A DNA stretch of 64,000 nt from Herbaspirillum sp. GW103 (GCF_000261365.1 NZ_AJVC01000005.1:1-64000); one strand, 5' to 3'. Shown: positions 1 to 8,969, numbered from the stretch's first letter. Made by a program: numbers and translations. Notes: generated by a model not told the origin, from the letters alone.

Positions 1-77
1 ACCAGCCCTGACGCGCGCCTTGCCACCACGCCTTCTGGGGGCAACGCATCTCACAGATTGAATGTGAACAGGCCCTG

Positions 78-593
78 GTGATATCGGGCGATCCGACCTG
101 GACAGTGGACGGCCAGCCCATCGCCCGCATCGGCGACAAGGTGAGCTGTCCGCGCTGCAAGCGCGTGGCGACCATCATCAGCAGTCGCTTCCCGACGATC
201 ATGGATAACGGCCAGCCGGTAGTCTATGACCAGGACGTCACCGACTGCGGCGCAATCCTCTACTCGCGGCACAACAATCACGCTGGCTGGGGCTCGCCAG
301 ACGACGACAGAAGCACCAACGCGCCACCGGAACAACACGTTCCCCGCCAGGCACCGCGCTTCCAGGAGCACTTCATCCTGCGCAACAACACCACTGGAGA
401 ATTGCTGGCAGGCGTTCCCTATCTGATCAAAACAGGTGATGGCCGGATAGTGGAAGGCGAGACCGATGCCGAAGGCCGCACCGATGTGGTCTGGACTGAT
501 TCGCCCCTGCCGCTGCAAGTGATTGCGCGTCCCAAACAGATGGGCGGCGCTGATCCCTACCATGTGCAGGATCAGCGTTGCGAGGATCTCTGA
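78..593 (+). CDS. PAAR-domain protein (type VI secretion spike tip), N-terminus uncertain
   Basis: PAAR proteins cap the VgrG spike of the type VI secretion system and carry effectors. Residues 1-60 hold the PAAR pattern WTVDGQPIARIGDKVSCPRC followed by a spaced C-G pair. Residues 95-160 (LRNNTTGELLAGVPY...DAEGRT) resemble the small beta-rich domain often attached to VgrG/PAAR proteins. The frame is open from base 12 but offers no ATG; GTG 78 is the first usual start and lies inside the PAAR domain. The missing first strand appears in another frame before a GGGGG run at 37-41 (see findings), so the gene may be frameshifted. It overlaps the next gene as TGATG, which suggests translational coupling. 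PAAR call firm; start and integrity uncertain. Confidence 0.7.
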   Translation: MISGDPTWTVDGQPIARIGDKVSCPRCKRVATIISSRFPTIMDNGQPVVYDQDVTDCGAILYSRHNNHAGWGSPDDDRSTNAPPEQHVPRQAPRFQEHFILRNNTTGELLAGVPYLIKTGDGRIVEGETDAEGRTDVVWTDSPLPLQVIARPKQMGGADPYHVQDQRCEDL

Positions 594-1144
594 TGGGAGA
601 AGGTATCTCGCCATCCTCCCGCCCAGTGGGGCGATCAGGAACACACCAGGGGCCGAGAGGCCGGGTGCTGGAGATCAAGTTTGAAGGCGACAAACTGCGC
701 AGAACGCAAAGGAGCGCCTATCAAACGATAGCAGGCGATCCAAAGAAGTTTCGCTTGCTCACGATCGCAGAGTGCGATTGTCAACGCGATACATCTGCAC
801 CTGTGCAAGACCCCATACCTGCCCCGGTCACCACACCAATGAAACAGGAGCGCAAGGCAAAAGATCACTGGTATAGCCGGAAGCCACCTCTGCCTGCTCC
901 CATACCGCCTCCACAACCGGTCAAGCCGCGCCACGGCCCCATCGCATCACAAGAAGAAGGTATCCCGCTTGCCGACTATCTCAAAGGTGCCGCAGTGGTC
1001 GGCGGTACGATTCTGGTGGGTGCCATTGCCATCGCCGCCCTTCCTCTTGAGGCAGCAGGTGCTGCCGCTGCGGCGTTAGTCGTACCCGTAGCCGGTACAA
1101 GAACGGCCAATGCGAATCAAAAAGACGAAGAGGATAAACACTGA
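593..1144 (+). CDS. C-terminal fragment of a VRR-NUC type VI effector with hydrophobic tail
   Basis: This 183-aa protein starts at ATG 593, overlapping the PAAR stop. Residues about 25-65 (VLEIKFEGD, then an AYQTIAGDP segment, then AECDC) resemble the second half of the VRR-NUC nuclease fold, including the E-x-K pair and a following Gln of the active-site pattern. The usual first half with its R-x-PD motif is not visible, so nuclease activity is doubtful. A proline-rich linker follows (about 70-115), then a Gly/Ala-rich hydrophobic stretch (about 130-165) and a charged end. Known VRR-NUC effectors of type VI systems carry PAAR and VRR-NUC in one chain and sit next to DUF3396 immunity genes, the order seen here. 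Family call is my motif reading; truncation is inference. Confidence 0.5.
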   Translation: MGEGISPSSRPVGRSGTHQGPRGRVLEIKFEGDKLRRTQRSAYQTIAGDPKKFRLLTIAECDCQRDTSAPVQDPIPAPVTTPMKQERKAKDHWYSRKPPLPAPIPPPQPVKPRHGPIASQEEGIPLADYLKGAAVVGGTILVGAIAIAALPLEAAGAAAAALVVPVAGTRTANANQKDEEDKH

Positions 1145-1662
1145 TGAAATACGGTTTGGAGAAAATCGAAGCCCTGCTTCCGGATTTTCAATATGTGGAT
1201 GATGACCGAATCATCACTAGCGTCGGACTGACCGTCTCTCTTTATTTCTGGGGCGGCCATACACCGGAGAAACGCCAAGCAATCATTGAATTGTTTGAGG
1301 CGTACGAAGAAGCCTACGGGAGCGAATTGAAGTGGGGTTGCGATCCCGAGAGCTGGCAGACCAGAAAACTTGCCGACAAAAAAATTCCCAAGCTACGCAA
1401 CTACGCCGCCAAGCTCGATGAAGATGACTGCATCGAGTGGTACCTTTCTTCCGGCGAGCATCGCGAGCAGGCCACGGAATATGCGATCTTCTGCCTGACT
1501 GAACGAGGCTGGCAAAAGGGCTGCATATCAGAGCTTTACTTCCAGCTGCCACGCAGTCACGCAGTCACGCATTCGATCTCCACCATCGCAAAGCGCCTGA
1601 CAGCTTGCTGCTGCGCGATCGAACGCGAGGCCATCACCTGGGAGCTGCTCGCCGAACTCTGA
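1144..1662 (+). CDS. Probable type VI immunity protein (DUF3396-like)
   Basis: 172 aa, no signal peptide or membrane segment, so cytoplasmic. The segment VGLTVSLYFWGGHTPEKRQ followed by a conserved Trp-rich middle (KWGCDPESW) and a strand ending ELYFQLP resembles DUF3396 proteins, some of which are immunity proteins for VRR-NUC type VI effectors. It is shorter than most members I know and may be C-terminally truncated. ATG overlaps the preceding stop (TGATG), tying it to the effector fragment. Near its 3' end three 8-bp units run in tandem (1550-1573), a slip-prone site whose gain or loss would change the last ~35 residues. It probably protected against the neighbouring nuclease. Immunity role is inferred from context and family. 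Confidence 0.5.
   Translation: MKYGLEKIEALLPDFQYVDDDRIITSVGLTVSLYFWGGHTPEKRQAIIELFEAYEEAYGSELKWGCDPESWQTRKLADKKIPKLRNYAAKLDEDDCIEWYLSSGEHREQATEYAIFCLTERGWQKGCISELYFQLPRSHAVTHSISTIAKRLTACCCAIEREAITWELLAEL
1550..1573 (+). repeat. 8-bp tandem repeat, three units
   Basis: CACGCAGT, CACGCAGT, CACGCATT follow each other inside the immunity gene. The unit is not a multiple of three, so slippage would change the reading frame of the C-terminus. Confidence 0.7.
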
Positions 1663-1791
1663 CTATCAATGAGGGAACCCCTTGTTGCTGCGAAACGCGA
1701 AGTAGCAACATCGCCAGCGCGCCATCACGCTGTAAAGAAAACATGAAATGAGACCGCTCATGAACGTACCGGTTGCCTGATTGATCCGCGC

Positions 1792-2592
1792 TCAATGCCG
1801 CGCCACCCCCAGATAACTTTCCACAATCTTCTTGTCCGCCGCCAGCACCCCCGCCGGTCCCTCGCAGACCATCTCCCCCATCTCCAGCACATACCCGTAA
1901 TCGGCCACCTGCAAGGCCGCCCGCGCATTCTGCTCGACCAGCAAGGTGGCCACGCCGGTGCCGCGCAACTGGCTGATGATGGACAGGATTTCCTTGGTGA
2001 TCAATGGTGCCAGCCCCAGGCTGGGTTCATCCAGCATCAGCACCTGCGGCTTGGCCATCAAGGCGCGCCCCACCGCCAGCATCTGGCGCTCGCCACCGGA
2101 GAGCGTCCCGGCCGCCTGCTTGCGCCGCTCCTTCAAGCGCGGAAACAAGGCATAGACAAATTCCTGCTGATCCAGATATCCCGACTCACCATTGCGCCGC
2201 CGCTTGTAGGCCCCCAGCAGCAGATTGTCTTCCACGCTCATGGACGTAAACAATTCACGCTTTTCCGGCACCAGCGACAGGCCACGTGCGACGCGCTCCT
2301 CCACTTCCATCTGGCTTACATCCTCGCCCTGGAAGGCAATCCGCCCACTGGCAGCAGCCCCGCCGGGCAAGGCGCCCATCATGGCATTGAGCAGGGTCGA
2401 CTTGCCCGCGCCATTGGGGCCGATGACGGTGACGATCTGTCCGGCCCGCAGCGTTAGCGCCGCCCCGGTCAGCGCCGGCACCTTGCCATAACGCGCCGAG
2501 AGTGCACTGACTTCCAGCAACACCGGCGCGGTCGTAGCGCGCACCTCCGGTGCCACGCTGGCGGGATTCATCATGGTCGCTGCAGTCATCAT
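1792..2592 (-). CDS. Branched-chain-amino-acid-type ABC transporter ATPase (LivF-like)
   Basis: One of two ATPase units of a Liv-type importer on the cytoplasmic face of the membrane. 266 aa with Walker A GPNGAGKST near residue 60, signature LSGGERQ, Walker B VLMLDEPSLG and the LAP sequence typical of LivF. The start overlaps the stop of the upstream permease-ATPase gene (ATGATG), so the two are translated together. It is the last gene of the minus-strand operon that also carries livH and paaZ. Given this setting and a separate binding protein upstream, the cargo is probably phenylacetate or a related aromatic acid rather than branched-chain amino acids, but the sequence does not prove it. 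Confidence 0.88.
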   Translation of the reverse strand: MMTAATMMNPASVAPEVRATTAPVLLEVSALSARYGKVPALTGAALTLRAGQIVTVIGPNGAGKSTLLNAMMGALPGGAAASGRIAFQGEDVSQMEVEERVARGLSLVPEKRELFTSMSVEDNLLLGAYKRRRNGESGYLDQQEFVYALFPRLKERRKQAAGTLSGGERQMLAVGRALMAKPQVLMLDEPSLGLAPLITKEILSIISQLRGTGVATLLVEQNARAALQVADYGYVLEMGEMVCEGPAGVLAADKKIVESYLGVARH

Positions 2593-4379
2593 TGGGCTCC
2601 TCCGAGGTAAGCTTCCAGCACCGCCGGGTGCACCTGGATCTGCGCCGGCGTGCCCTCGGCAATCTTGGTGCCGAATTCCATGACCACGATATGGTCGGTC
2701 AACTGCATCACGAAGTCCATGTCGTGCTCCACCAGCAGCACCGCCATGCCCTCGCCACGCAGCTTGTCCAGCAAGGCGGCCAGCGCCTGCTTCTCCTTGA
2801 GCCGCAAACCGGCCGCTGGTTCATCGAGCAACAGCAACGCCGGATCACAGCACAGCGCACGGGCAATCTCCAGGATGCGCTGCTGGCCCAGCGCCAGGCT
2901 GCCCGCAGGCCGGTCGATCAGTTCACCCAGACCCACGCGTTCCAGCTGACGTCGCGCCTCGCTCAGAATGCGCGCCTCCTCCTTGCGATTGGCCCGCGCC
3001 AGACTGGCCAGGATGCCGCGCTGGGGTGCGAACTGGCCACGGCGGAAGGCGCCCATGGCAGCGTTCTCGAGCACGCTCATGCCCGGTACCAGCCGCACAT
3101 GCTGGAAGGTGCGCGCAATGCCTCGGCTGGAAATCTCGCGCGAGGACAATCCCGCCAGCGACTGTCCGCGATAATTGAGTTTGCCACTGGTGATCGAGAG
3201 CACACCGGTGACCAGATTGAAGGTGGTCGACTTGCCCGCACCGTTCGGTCCGATCAGGCCAACGATTTCTCCGGCCTTCACCGAAAAGCTCACATCATTG
3301 ACCGCCACCAGTCCACCGAACTGCTTGCGCGCGGCTTCCACCTCCAGGATCACGTCACCACGCCCCGGCTTGGGAATCTGCGCCAGCGGCGCGGCGTCGG
3401 CCGGCAACCGGTGCGGCAGGCGACGCCCGAAGCGCGCCTGCAGACGCGGCCACAAGCCCTCATTGGCGAACTGCAGGAAGATCACCAGTGCGATGCCGAA
3501 GACGATGGCTTCGAAATTTCCGCCTGTGCCCAACACACCCGGCAACCACTCCTGCAGGAAGTTGCTCAGCACTGCCAGCAGCCCCGCACCAAGAATGGCC
3601 CCCCACACATGGCCGGCCCCGCCGACCACGACCATGAGCAGATAGTCGATGCCGTATTTCAAGCCAAAAGGCGTGGGATTGACCGCCTGTTGCAGATGCG
3701 CGTAGAGCCATCCGGAAATGCCTGCCAGCACCGCCGCATAGACGAAGATGACAATCTTCAGCCGCGCCGTATCCACCCCCATTGCTTCCGGCATCACGGT
3801 ACCGAACTTGAGCGCCCGCACCGCCCGGCCCGCGCGTGAATCGAGAAAGTTGACCACCGACACCAGCGCCAGGATCAGCACCACCCAGATCAGCAGATAC
3901 ATCGATGCGCCGTTGCCGAAGGTGAACTGGCCCACGGCAATGGGCGGGATGCCGTTGATGCCGTCATGCTTGCCCAGCATCTCCAGGTTGCCGAACAGGT
4001 AGTACAGCGACAGGCCCCAGGCAATCGTCGACAGAGGCAGGTAATGCCCGGAGATGCGCATGGTGAGCATGCCGATCAGGAAGGCCGACAGCGCGGTCAG
4101 GCCGATGCCGGCCAGCAGCCCGATCCAGGGCGAGAGTCCGAACTGTGTGGTGAGATAGGCCGTGGTGTAGGCACCGATACCGACGAAGGCCGCCTGTCCG
4201 AACGAGATCAGCCCGGCCACGCCAGTGAGCAAGACCAGTCCCAGTGCAACGATGGCATACAGGCCGACGTAGGACATCAGCGTCACCCAGAAGGGTGGCA
4301 GGCCCAGTAGCGGCAACACCAGCACGATGGCGAAGAACAGCGCCGGCCACGCGGCGCGATGCGATGTGAATGCGGTCAT
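2589..4379 (-). CDS. Fused Liv-type ABC permease and ATPase (LivM-LivG)
   Basis: A 596-aa fusion. Residues 1-315 are a LivM-type permease with about eight to ten membrane segments and the family motif GLISFGQAAFVGIGAY; residues 345-596 are a LivG-type ATPase with Walker A GPNGAGKST, signature LALGQQRILEIARAL and Walker B LLLLDEPAAG. A hydrophilic linker joins them. The family is normally two separate genes (livM about 320-400 aa, livG about 255 aa), so the length is explained by the fusion. It sits between livH and livF and would pair with both to form the transporter. Substrate is inferred to be phenylacetate-like from the neighbouring paa genes. Confidence 0.9.
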   Translation of the reverse strand: MTAFTSHRAAWPALFFAIVLVLPLLGLPPFWVTLMSYVGLYAIVALGLVLLTGVAGLISFGQAAFVGIGAYTTAYLTTQFGLSPWIGLLAGIGLTALSAFLIGMLTMRISGHYLPLSTIAWGLSLYYLFGNLEMLGKHDGINGIPPIAVGQFTFGNGASMYLLIWVVLILALVSVVNFLDSRAGRAVRALKFGTVMPEAMGVDTARLKIVIFVYAAVLAGISGWLYAHLQQAVNPTPFGLKYGIDYLLMVVVGGAGHVWGAILGAGLLAVLSNFLQEWLPGVLGTGGNFEAIVFGIALVIFLQFANEGLWPRLQARFGRRLPHRLPADAAPLAQIPKPGRGDVILEVEAARKQFGGLVAVNDVSFSVKAGEIVGLIGPNGAGKSTTFNLVTGVLSITSGKLNYRGQSLAGLSSREISSRGIARTFQHVRLVPGMSVLENAAMGAFRRGQFAPQRGILASLARANRKEEARILSEARRQLERVGLGELIDRPAGSLALGQQRILEIARALCCDPALLLLDEPAAGLRLKEKQALAALLDKLRGEGMAVLLVEHDMDFVMQLTDHIVVMEFGTKIAEGTPAQIQVHPAVLEAYLGGAQ

Positions 4380-4389
4380 GACGGGGTCC

Positions 4390-5442
4390 TCAGGCTTCTT
4401 CGTCGATGTGGTGGCTGGTCAGCGAACGCCACAGCAGGATGGGGATGATGACCGTGAAGACGATCAGCTCCTTGAAGGCGCTGGCCCAGAAGGACGAAAA
4501 ACTCTCGATCAGTCCGACCGATACCGAGCCCAGCGCCGCAATCGGATAACTCGCCAGCCCGCCGAAGATGGCGCCGACAAAGCCCTTGAGCGCGATGATG
4601 AAACCGGACTCGTAGTTGACGATGGTAAAGGGCGCAATCAGGATGCCACACAGCGCCCCGATGCCCGCCGACATCGCAAAGGACAAGCGGCCCGCCTGGT
4701 TGATGCCCACCCCCACCAGTCGCGCACCGAGACGATTGACGGCGGTGGCGCGCAGGGCCTTGCCGGTCAAGGTGCGTTCGAAGAAGACGTAGATCACGGC
4801 GATCAGCGCGGCCACCGTCACCAGCACGATCACGCTCTGGCCGGAGACCGGGCTGTCCCCCAGACTGAACTGCATCTCGGTGAAGGGTCGGGTGTTGGTC
4901 CCCTCGGGACCGAACATCAGCAGGCCCAGGCCGACCATGGCCAGGTGCACGCCCAGCGAGACGATCAGCAAGACCAGCACGCTGGAATGCGCCAGCGGCT
5001 GGTAGGCTACGCGATAGATCATCGGTCCCATCGGCACCACGATCAGGAGCGTGAGCAGGATCTGCCAGGGCATGGCCAGCGCCTGCAGATCCAGGTAATG
5101 CGTGATGCCGCAGAGCACCAGCGGCAGTCCGATCTGGGTGGCCAGCAGCAGTGGCAGGCGGCGCAGCAAGCGACTACGCGTGGCCGCCAGGCGCAACGCG
5201 GTGCCGGCCTCGACCGCCAGCGTCACCGTACCCAGCGCCAGCAGCAGCAATGCGGTACCGGGGGCCTGGCCGTTCTGGATGGCGGCCAGCGTCAAGGCGC
5301 CGAAGGCGACGAACTCGCCCTGCGGCAGGAAAATCACCCGTGTCACTGAAAACACCAGCACCAGCGCCAGCGACAGCAGCGCATAGATGGCGCCGGTCGT
5401 GATGCCGTCCTGGATCAGCACGGTCAGAATGCTCGAATCCAC
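4390..5442 (-). CDS. Liv-type ABC transporter permease (LivH-like)
   Basis: 350 aa, hydrophobic throughout, with the LivH start GITTGAIYALLSLALVLVF and a conserved loop near GLIESFSSFWASAFKE at the end. It is longer than the usual 290-310 aa because of a hydrophilic Arg-rich insertion around residues 78-100 (AATRSRLLRRLP). It lies 10 bp upstream of the fused permease-ATPase, which supplies the partner permease half. A 155-bp gap separates it from paaZ, in which I found no convincing promoter or operator. A good ribosome site (AGGAGGAGA on the minus strand) precedes the ATG. Confidence 0.88.
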   Translation of the reverse strand: MDSSILTVLIQDGITTGAIYALLSLALVLVFSVTRVIFLPQGEFVAFGALTLAAIQNGQAPGTALLLLALGTVTLAVEAGTALRLAATRSRLLRRLPLLLATQIGLPLVLCGITHYLDLQALAMPWQILLTLLIVVPMGPMIYRVAYQPLAHSSVLVLLIVSLGVHLAMVGLGLLMFGPEGTNTRPFTEMQFSLGDSPVSGQSVIVLVTVAALIAVIYVFFERTLTGKALRATAVNRLGARLVGVGINQAGRLSFAMSAGIGALCGILIAPFTIVNYESGFIIALKGFVGAIFGGLASYPIAALGSVSVGLIESFSSFWASAFKELIVFTVIIPILLWRSLTSHHIDEEA

Positions 5443-5597
5443 TTGTCTCCTCCTGTTGTGGCCGACCGCCGCAGATCGGGCTGCGACTGGCCGGAGTGGC
5501 CCGGTTCTTGTCAGAGATGAACCTTTGGGGCTGCTATCTTGTGTGTGGCGCGGATTACCGGACAGGACATGAAGCTTTTTGCAAAAAACCGGGAGGC

Positions 5598-7658
5598 TCA
5601 GGCCGCCGGTCTCTTGGCTACCAGGGTCAGGATGTCGTAGGACGCCACCAGTTCACCTTCCTGGTTGCTCACCTCCACATCCCAGGCCACCACGCCCTGG
5701 CCCTGACCATTGGCGTCCTTCTTGTTGCGGTCGATCTTGCGCTTGCAGGTCAGGCGCGCCGAGAGGGTGTCGCCGATGCCCACCGGTTTGACGAAGCGCA
5801 GCGTGTCCAGCCCGTAGTTGGCCAGCACCGGACCGGGTGCCGGCGAGACAAACAGCCCGGCCGCCGCCGACAGCACGAAGTAACCATGCGCAATGCGTTT
5901 GCCGAAGGGCGACTGGCGTGCCGCGACGTCGTCAAAGTGCATGTAGAAATGGTCGCCCGAAAGGCATCCGAAATTGACGATGTCGGCTTCGGTGACGGTG
6001 CGGCGATGGGTGGTGAGCGAATCGCCGATCTGCAGATCCTCGAAGTAGTGGCGGAAGGGGTGAATGCCCGACTCGCGCACCTGCGCACCACGCACGTGTT
6101 CGCCTGCGACGGCCGCCAGCATGGTGGGCGAACCCTGTACGGCACTGCGTTGCAGGTAGTGCTTCACGGCGCGCGAACCACCCAGTTCCTCGCCGCCCCC
6201 GGCGCGTCCGGGACCGCCATGCTTGAGCTGCGGCAAGGGCGAACCGTGGCCGGTGGATTCCGGTGCGGCTTCGCGATCGAGGATCAGCAGGCGACCGTGC
6301 CACGCTGCCGCCACCGGGATGGCCCGTGCCGCCACGGCAGGACTGCGCGTGACCAGGCTGGCCACCAGACTGCCGCGTCCGCGTGCGGCCAGCGCCAGGG
6401 CTTCGTCCAGATCGTCATAGGACATGAGCGTACTGACCGGACCGAAGGCTTCCACTTCATGCACCGGGCTGCCTGCGGAGGTATCGCGCGCCAGCAGCAG
6501 GGTCGGGGCGAAGAACGCACCCTCGCGCACGCCCTCGCCTTGCGGCTGGAAGTGGCTGCCGGCGCCCAGGATCACTTCTGCACTTTGTTTGAGCAAGGCC
6601 ACGCGCTCTTCCACATCGCGCTGTTGCGCATGCGAAGCGAGCGGCCCCATGCGCACCGACTCCAGCGCCGGGTCACCGATCACGGTTTTCGACAGGCGCG
6701 CGGCGAGTTTTTCCGAAATTGCATCTAAGTGTTGGCGTGGCACGATGGCACGGCGGATCGCGGTGCATTTCTGGCCGGCCTTGGTGGTCATCTCGCGCGC
6801 CACTTCCTTGACGAAGAGATCGAATTCTTCATCGTCGACGTTGACGTCGGGACCGAGGATGGCGCAGTTCAGCGAGTCGGCTTCGGCATTGAAGGGGATG
6901 GAGTTGGCAATCAGATTGGGATGGGCGCGCAGCCGGGCCGCCGTGTCGGCCGAGCCGGTGAAGGTCACCACATCCTGTGCCTGTAGGCGATCGAGCAGAT
7001 CACCGGTGCTGCCGATGACCAGTTGCAGGCTGCCTTCGGGCAGCAGGCCCGACTGCTGGATCAGGCGCACGGCTGCTTCGGCCAGATAGCTGGTGGCGGT
7101 GGCCGGCTTGACGATGCAGGGCATGCCGGCCAGGAAGGTCGGGGCGAATTTTTCCAGCATGCCCCAGACCGGGAAGTTGAAGGCATTGATGTGTACCGCC
7201 ACGCCGCCGCGCGGCACCAGGATGTGGGTACCGGCAAAGCGTCCCTGCTTGCCCAGCGACATGGCCGGGCCTTCATGGACCAGGTTGGAGGACGGGAATT
7301 CATTGGTGCCGATGCTGGCATAGGTGAACAGCGTACCGCTGCCGCCTTCGATGTCGATCCAGCTGTCGGTGCGGGTGGCGCCGGTGTGGGCCGAGATGGC
7401 GTACAGGGTTTCCTTGTGCTCGACCAGATACTTGGCCAGCGCCTTGAGGATCGCCGCACGTTGCTGGAAGTCCAGGCGCATCAGCGCGGGCAGGCCCTGA
7501 CGGCGGGCATGGTCCAGCGCTTCGCCGAAATCGATGGATTCCTGATGCGTACTGGCCACGGGCTGGCCATTGACCGCGCTGTGCAGCGCCTGGGACGGGC
7601 TCTGGCCGAACCAGCGACCGGCGATGAAACTCTGTAGCAAAGGGGGACGGGTGGTCAT
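5598..7658 (-). CDS. paaZ: Oxepin-CoA hydrolase / 3-oxo-5,6-dehydrosuberyl-CoA semialdehyde dehydrogenase
   Basis: Bifunctional ring-opening enzyme of the aerobic phenylacetyl-CoA pathway: a hydratase domain hydrolyses oxepin-CoA and the dehydrogenase domain oxidises the resulting aldehyde with NADP. Residues 1-520 are an aldehyde dehydrogenase with likely catalytic Glu259 (FNAEADS) and Cys298 (GQKCTA). Residues 545-686 are an MaoC-type hotdog hydratase with the Asp-His dyad in SGDHFYMHFD. 686 aa is the usual PaaZ length. It is not with paaABCDE but in the divergent operon with the transporter genes, downstream of the binding protein. Intact motifs; high confidence. Confidence 0.95.
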   Translation of the reverse strand: MTTRPPLLQSFIAGRWFGQSPSQALHSAVNGQPVASTHQESIDFGEALDHARRQGLPALMRLDFQQRAAILKALAKYLVEHKETLYAISAHTGATRTDSWIDIEGGSGTLFTYASIGTNEFPSSNLVHEGPAMSLGKQGRFAGTHILVPRGGVAVHINAFNFPVWGMLEKFAPTFLAGMPCIVKPATATSYLAEAAVRLIQQSGLLPEGSLQLVIGSTGDLLDRLQAQDVVTFTGSADTAARLRAHPNLIANSIPFNAEADSLNCAILGPDVNVDDEEFDLFVKEVAREMTTKAGQKCTAIRRAIVPRQHLDAISEKLAARLSKTVIGDPALESVRMGPLASHAQQRDVEERVALLKQSAEVILGAGSHFQPQGEGVREGAFFAPTLLLARDTSAGSPVHEVEAFGPVSTLMSYDDLDEALALAARGRGSLVASLVTRSPAVAARAIPVAAAWHGRLLILDREAAPESTGHGSPLPQLKHGGPGRAGGGEELGGSRAVKHYLQRSAVQGSPTMLAAVAGEHVRGAQVRESGIHPFRHYFEDLQIGDSLTTHRRTVTEADIVNFGCLSGDHFYMHFDDVAARQSPFGKRIAHGYFVLSAAAGLFVSPAPGPVLANYGLDTLRFVKPVGIGDTLSARLTCKRKIDRNKKDANGQGQGVVAWDVEVSNQEGELVASYDILTLVAKRPAA

Positions 7659-7685
7659 CGAAGACTCCTGTGAGCGGGTAGGACG

Positions 7686-7719
7686 ACACGCTGCGGACGA
7701 GGACGCACCCGCAGCGTGT
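7686..7719 (-). other. Hairpin between binding-protein gene and paaZ
   Basis: An 11-bp perfect stem (ACACGCTGCGG with its complement) and 12-nt loop lies just past the stop of the binding-protein gene. No T run follows, so it is more likely an mRNA-stabilising or partial-readthrough element than a full terminator. It could keep the binding protein more abundant than the downstream products. Confidence 0.55.
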
Positions 7720-7751
7720 TGGAAAATGAGATCAGGCCGGGGCCACGCCGA

Positions 7752-8897
7752 TCAGGGCTGATACTGCCAGGCGCCATCCACGATCTTGACCATCACCGAA
7801 GCACGCTGGTCCAGCCCCAGGTGATCCGTGGCGGTCATGTTGTAGACGCCGTGCACGCCGGTGACTTCCTTGGTGGCTTCCAGCGCATCACGCAGGGCCG
7901 CGCGGAATTCCGGCGTGCCCGGCTTGGCGCGCTTCAGGGCCACCGGAATGGCCGACTGCAGCAGCACCCCGGCATCCCAGGCATAGCCGCCGAAGAGCGA
8001 GACACTGTGCTTGCCGTGTTCCGCTTCGTATTTCGCGGTGTAGTCCAGGGCCACCTTGCGGATGGGGTTGGAGGCCGGCAGTTGCGCCGCCACCAGCACC
8101 GGACCGGCCGGCAGCAGGGTGCCGTCGAGCATCTTGCCGCCCACGCGCAGGAAGTCGGCATTGGCCACGCCGTGCGTCTGGTAGATCTGGCCCTTGAAAC
8201 CACGCTCCTTCAACGCACGTTGCGGCACCACCGCCGGTGTGCCCGAAGCGGCGATGAGGATGGCATCCGGCTTGGCCGCCACCAGCTTCAGGGCTTGCGC
8301 GGTGGCCGAGGTATCGTTGGGCGCGAAGCGCTCATTGGCCACCAGCTCCAGCTTCTTGAGACCGGCCGCTTTCTTGAATTCCTCGTACCAGCCTTCGCCA
8401 TAGGCGTTGGAATAACCGATGAAGGCGATGCGCTGATAGCCGCGCGCCACCATGTCACGGGCAATCGCCAGCGACATCATGATGTCGTTCTGCGGGGTCT
8501 TGAAGACCCACTTCTTCTTGGCATCCATGGGCTCGACGATGCGCGCGGCGGCAGCCAGGGAGATCATCGGGGTCTGCGCTTCGGCGGCGACTTCGATCAT
8601 CGAGATCGAGTTCGGGCTCACCGACGAACCGATGATCACGTCCACATTGTTTTCGGAGACGAAGCGGCGCGCGTTCTTGACCGCCTGCGTGGTATCGGAG
8701 GCATCGTCGAGGACGATGTAGTTGATCTTCTGCCCGCCCATCGTGGTAGGCAGCAGTGCGATGGTGTTCTTTTCGGGAATGCCCAGCGAGGCAGCCGGGC
8801 CGGTGGTCGATACGGTGACGCCGACGTTGATGTCAGCATGTGCGGCGAGGGCGCAGCCGGCCAGGGCCAGCGCCAGCAAAGGGCGAGCAAACTGCAT
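7752..8897 (-). CDS. Periplasmic binding protein of the Liv-type transporter (probable phenylacetate uptake)
   Basis: 381 aa, family Peripla_BP_6. ATG 8897 is chosen because it is preceded by AAGGAG and begins a clean signal peptide (MQFARPLLALALAGCALAAHA); a longer frame upstream lacks this. The mature part has the family layout, including VGVTVSTTGPAASLG at the start and an FIGYSNAYGEGW hinge region. It lies between the TetR regulator and paaZ in the same operon as the permeases and ATPases, so it should deliver the substrate to LivH/LivMG/LivF. Phenylacetate is the obvious candidate ligand from context; not shown by the sequence alone. Confidence 0.85.
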   Translation of the reverse strand: MQFARPLLALALAGCALAAHADINVGVTVSTTGPAASLGIPEKNTIALLPTTMGGQKINYIVLDDASDTTQAVKNARRFVSENNVDVIIGSSVSPNSISMIEVAAEAQTPMISLAAAARIVEPMDAKKKWVFKTPQNDIMMSLAIARDMVARGYQRIAFIGYSNAYGEGWYEEFKKAAGLKKLELVANERFAPNDTSATAQALKLVAAKPDAILIAASGTPAVVPQRALKERGFKGQIYQTHGVANADFLRVGGKMLDGTLLPAGPVLVAAQLPASNPIRKVALDYTAKYEAEHGKHSVSLFGGYAWDAGVLLQSAIPVALKRAKPGTPEFRAALRDALEATKEVTGVHGVYNMTATDHLGLDQRASVMVKIVDGAWQYQP

Positions 8898-8969
8898 GGA
8901 GGTCTCCTTGATGATTTTGTCATTGTGGTGCTGCGTGCCTGCAATGACGCTACCGATCAAGGGCTCACG

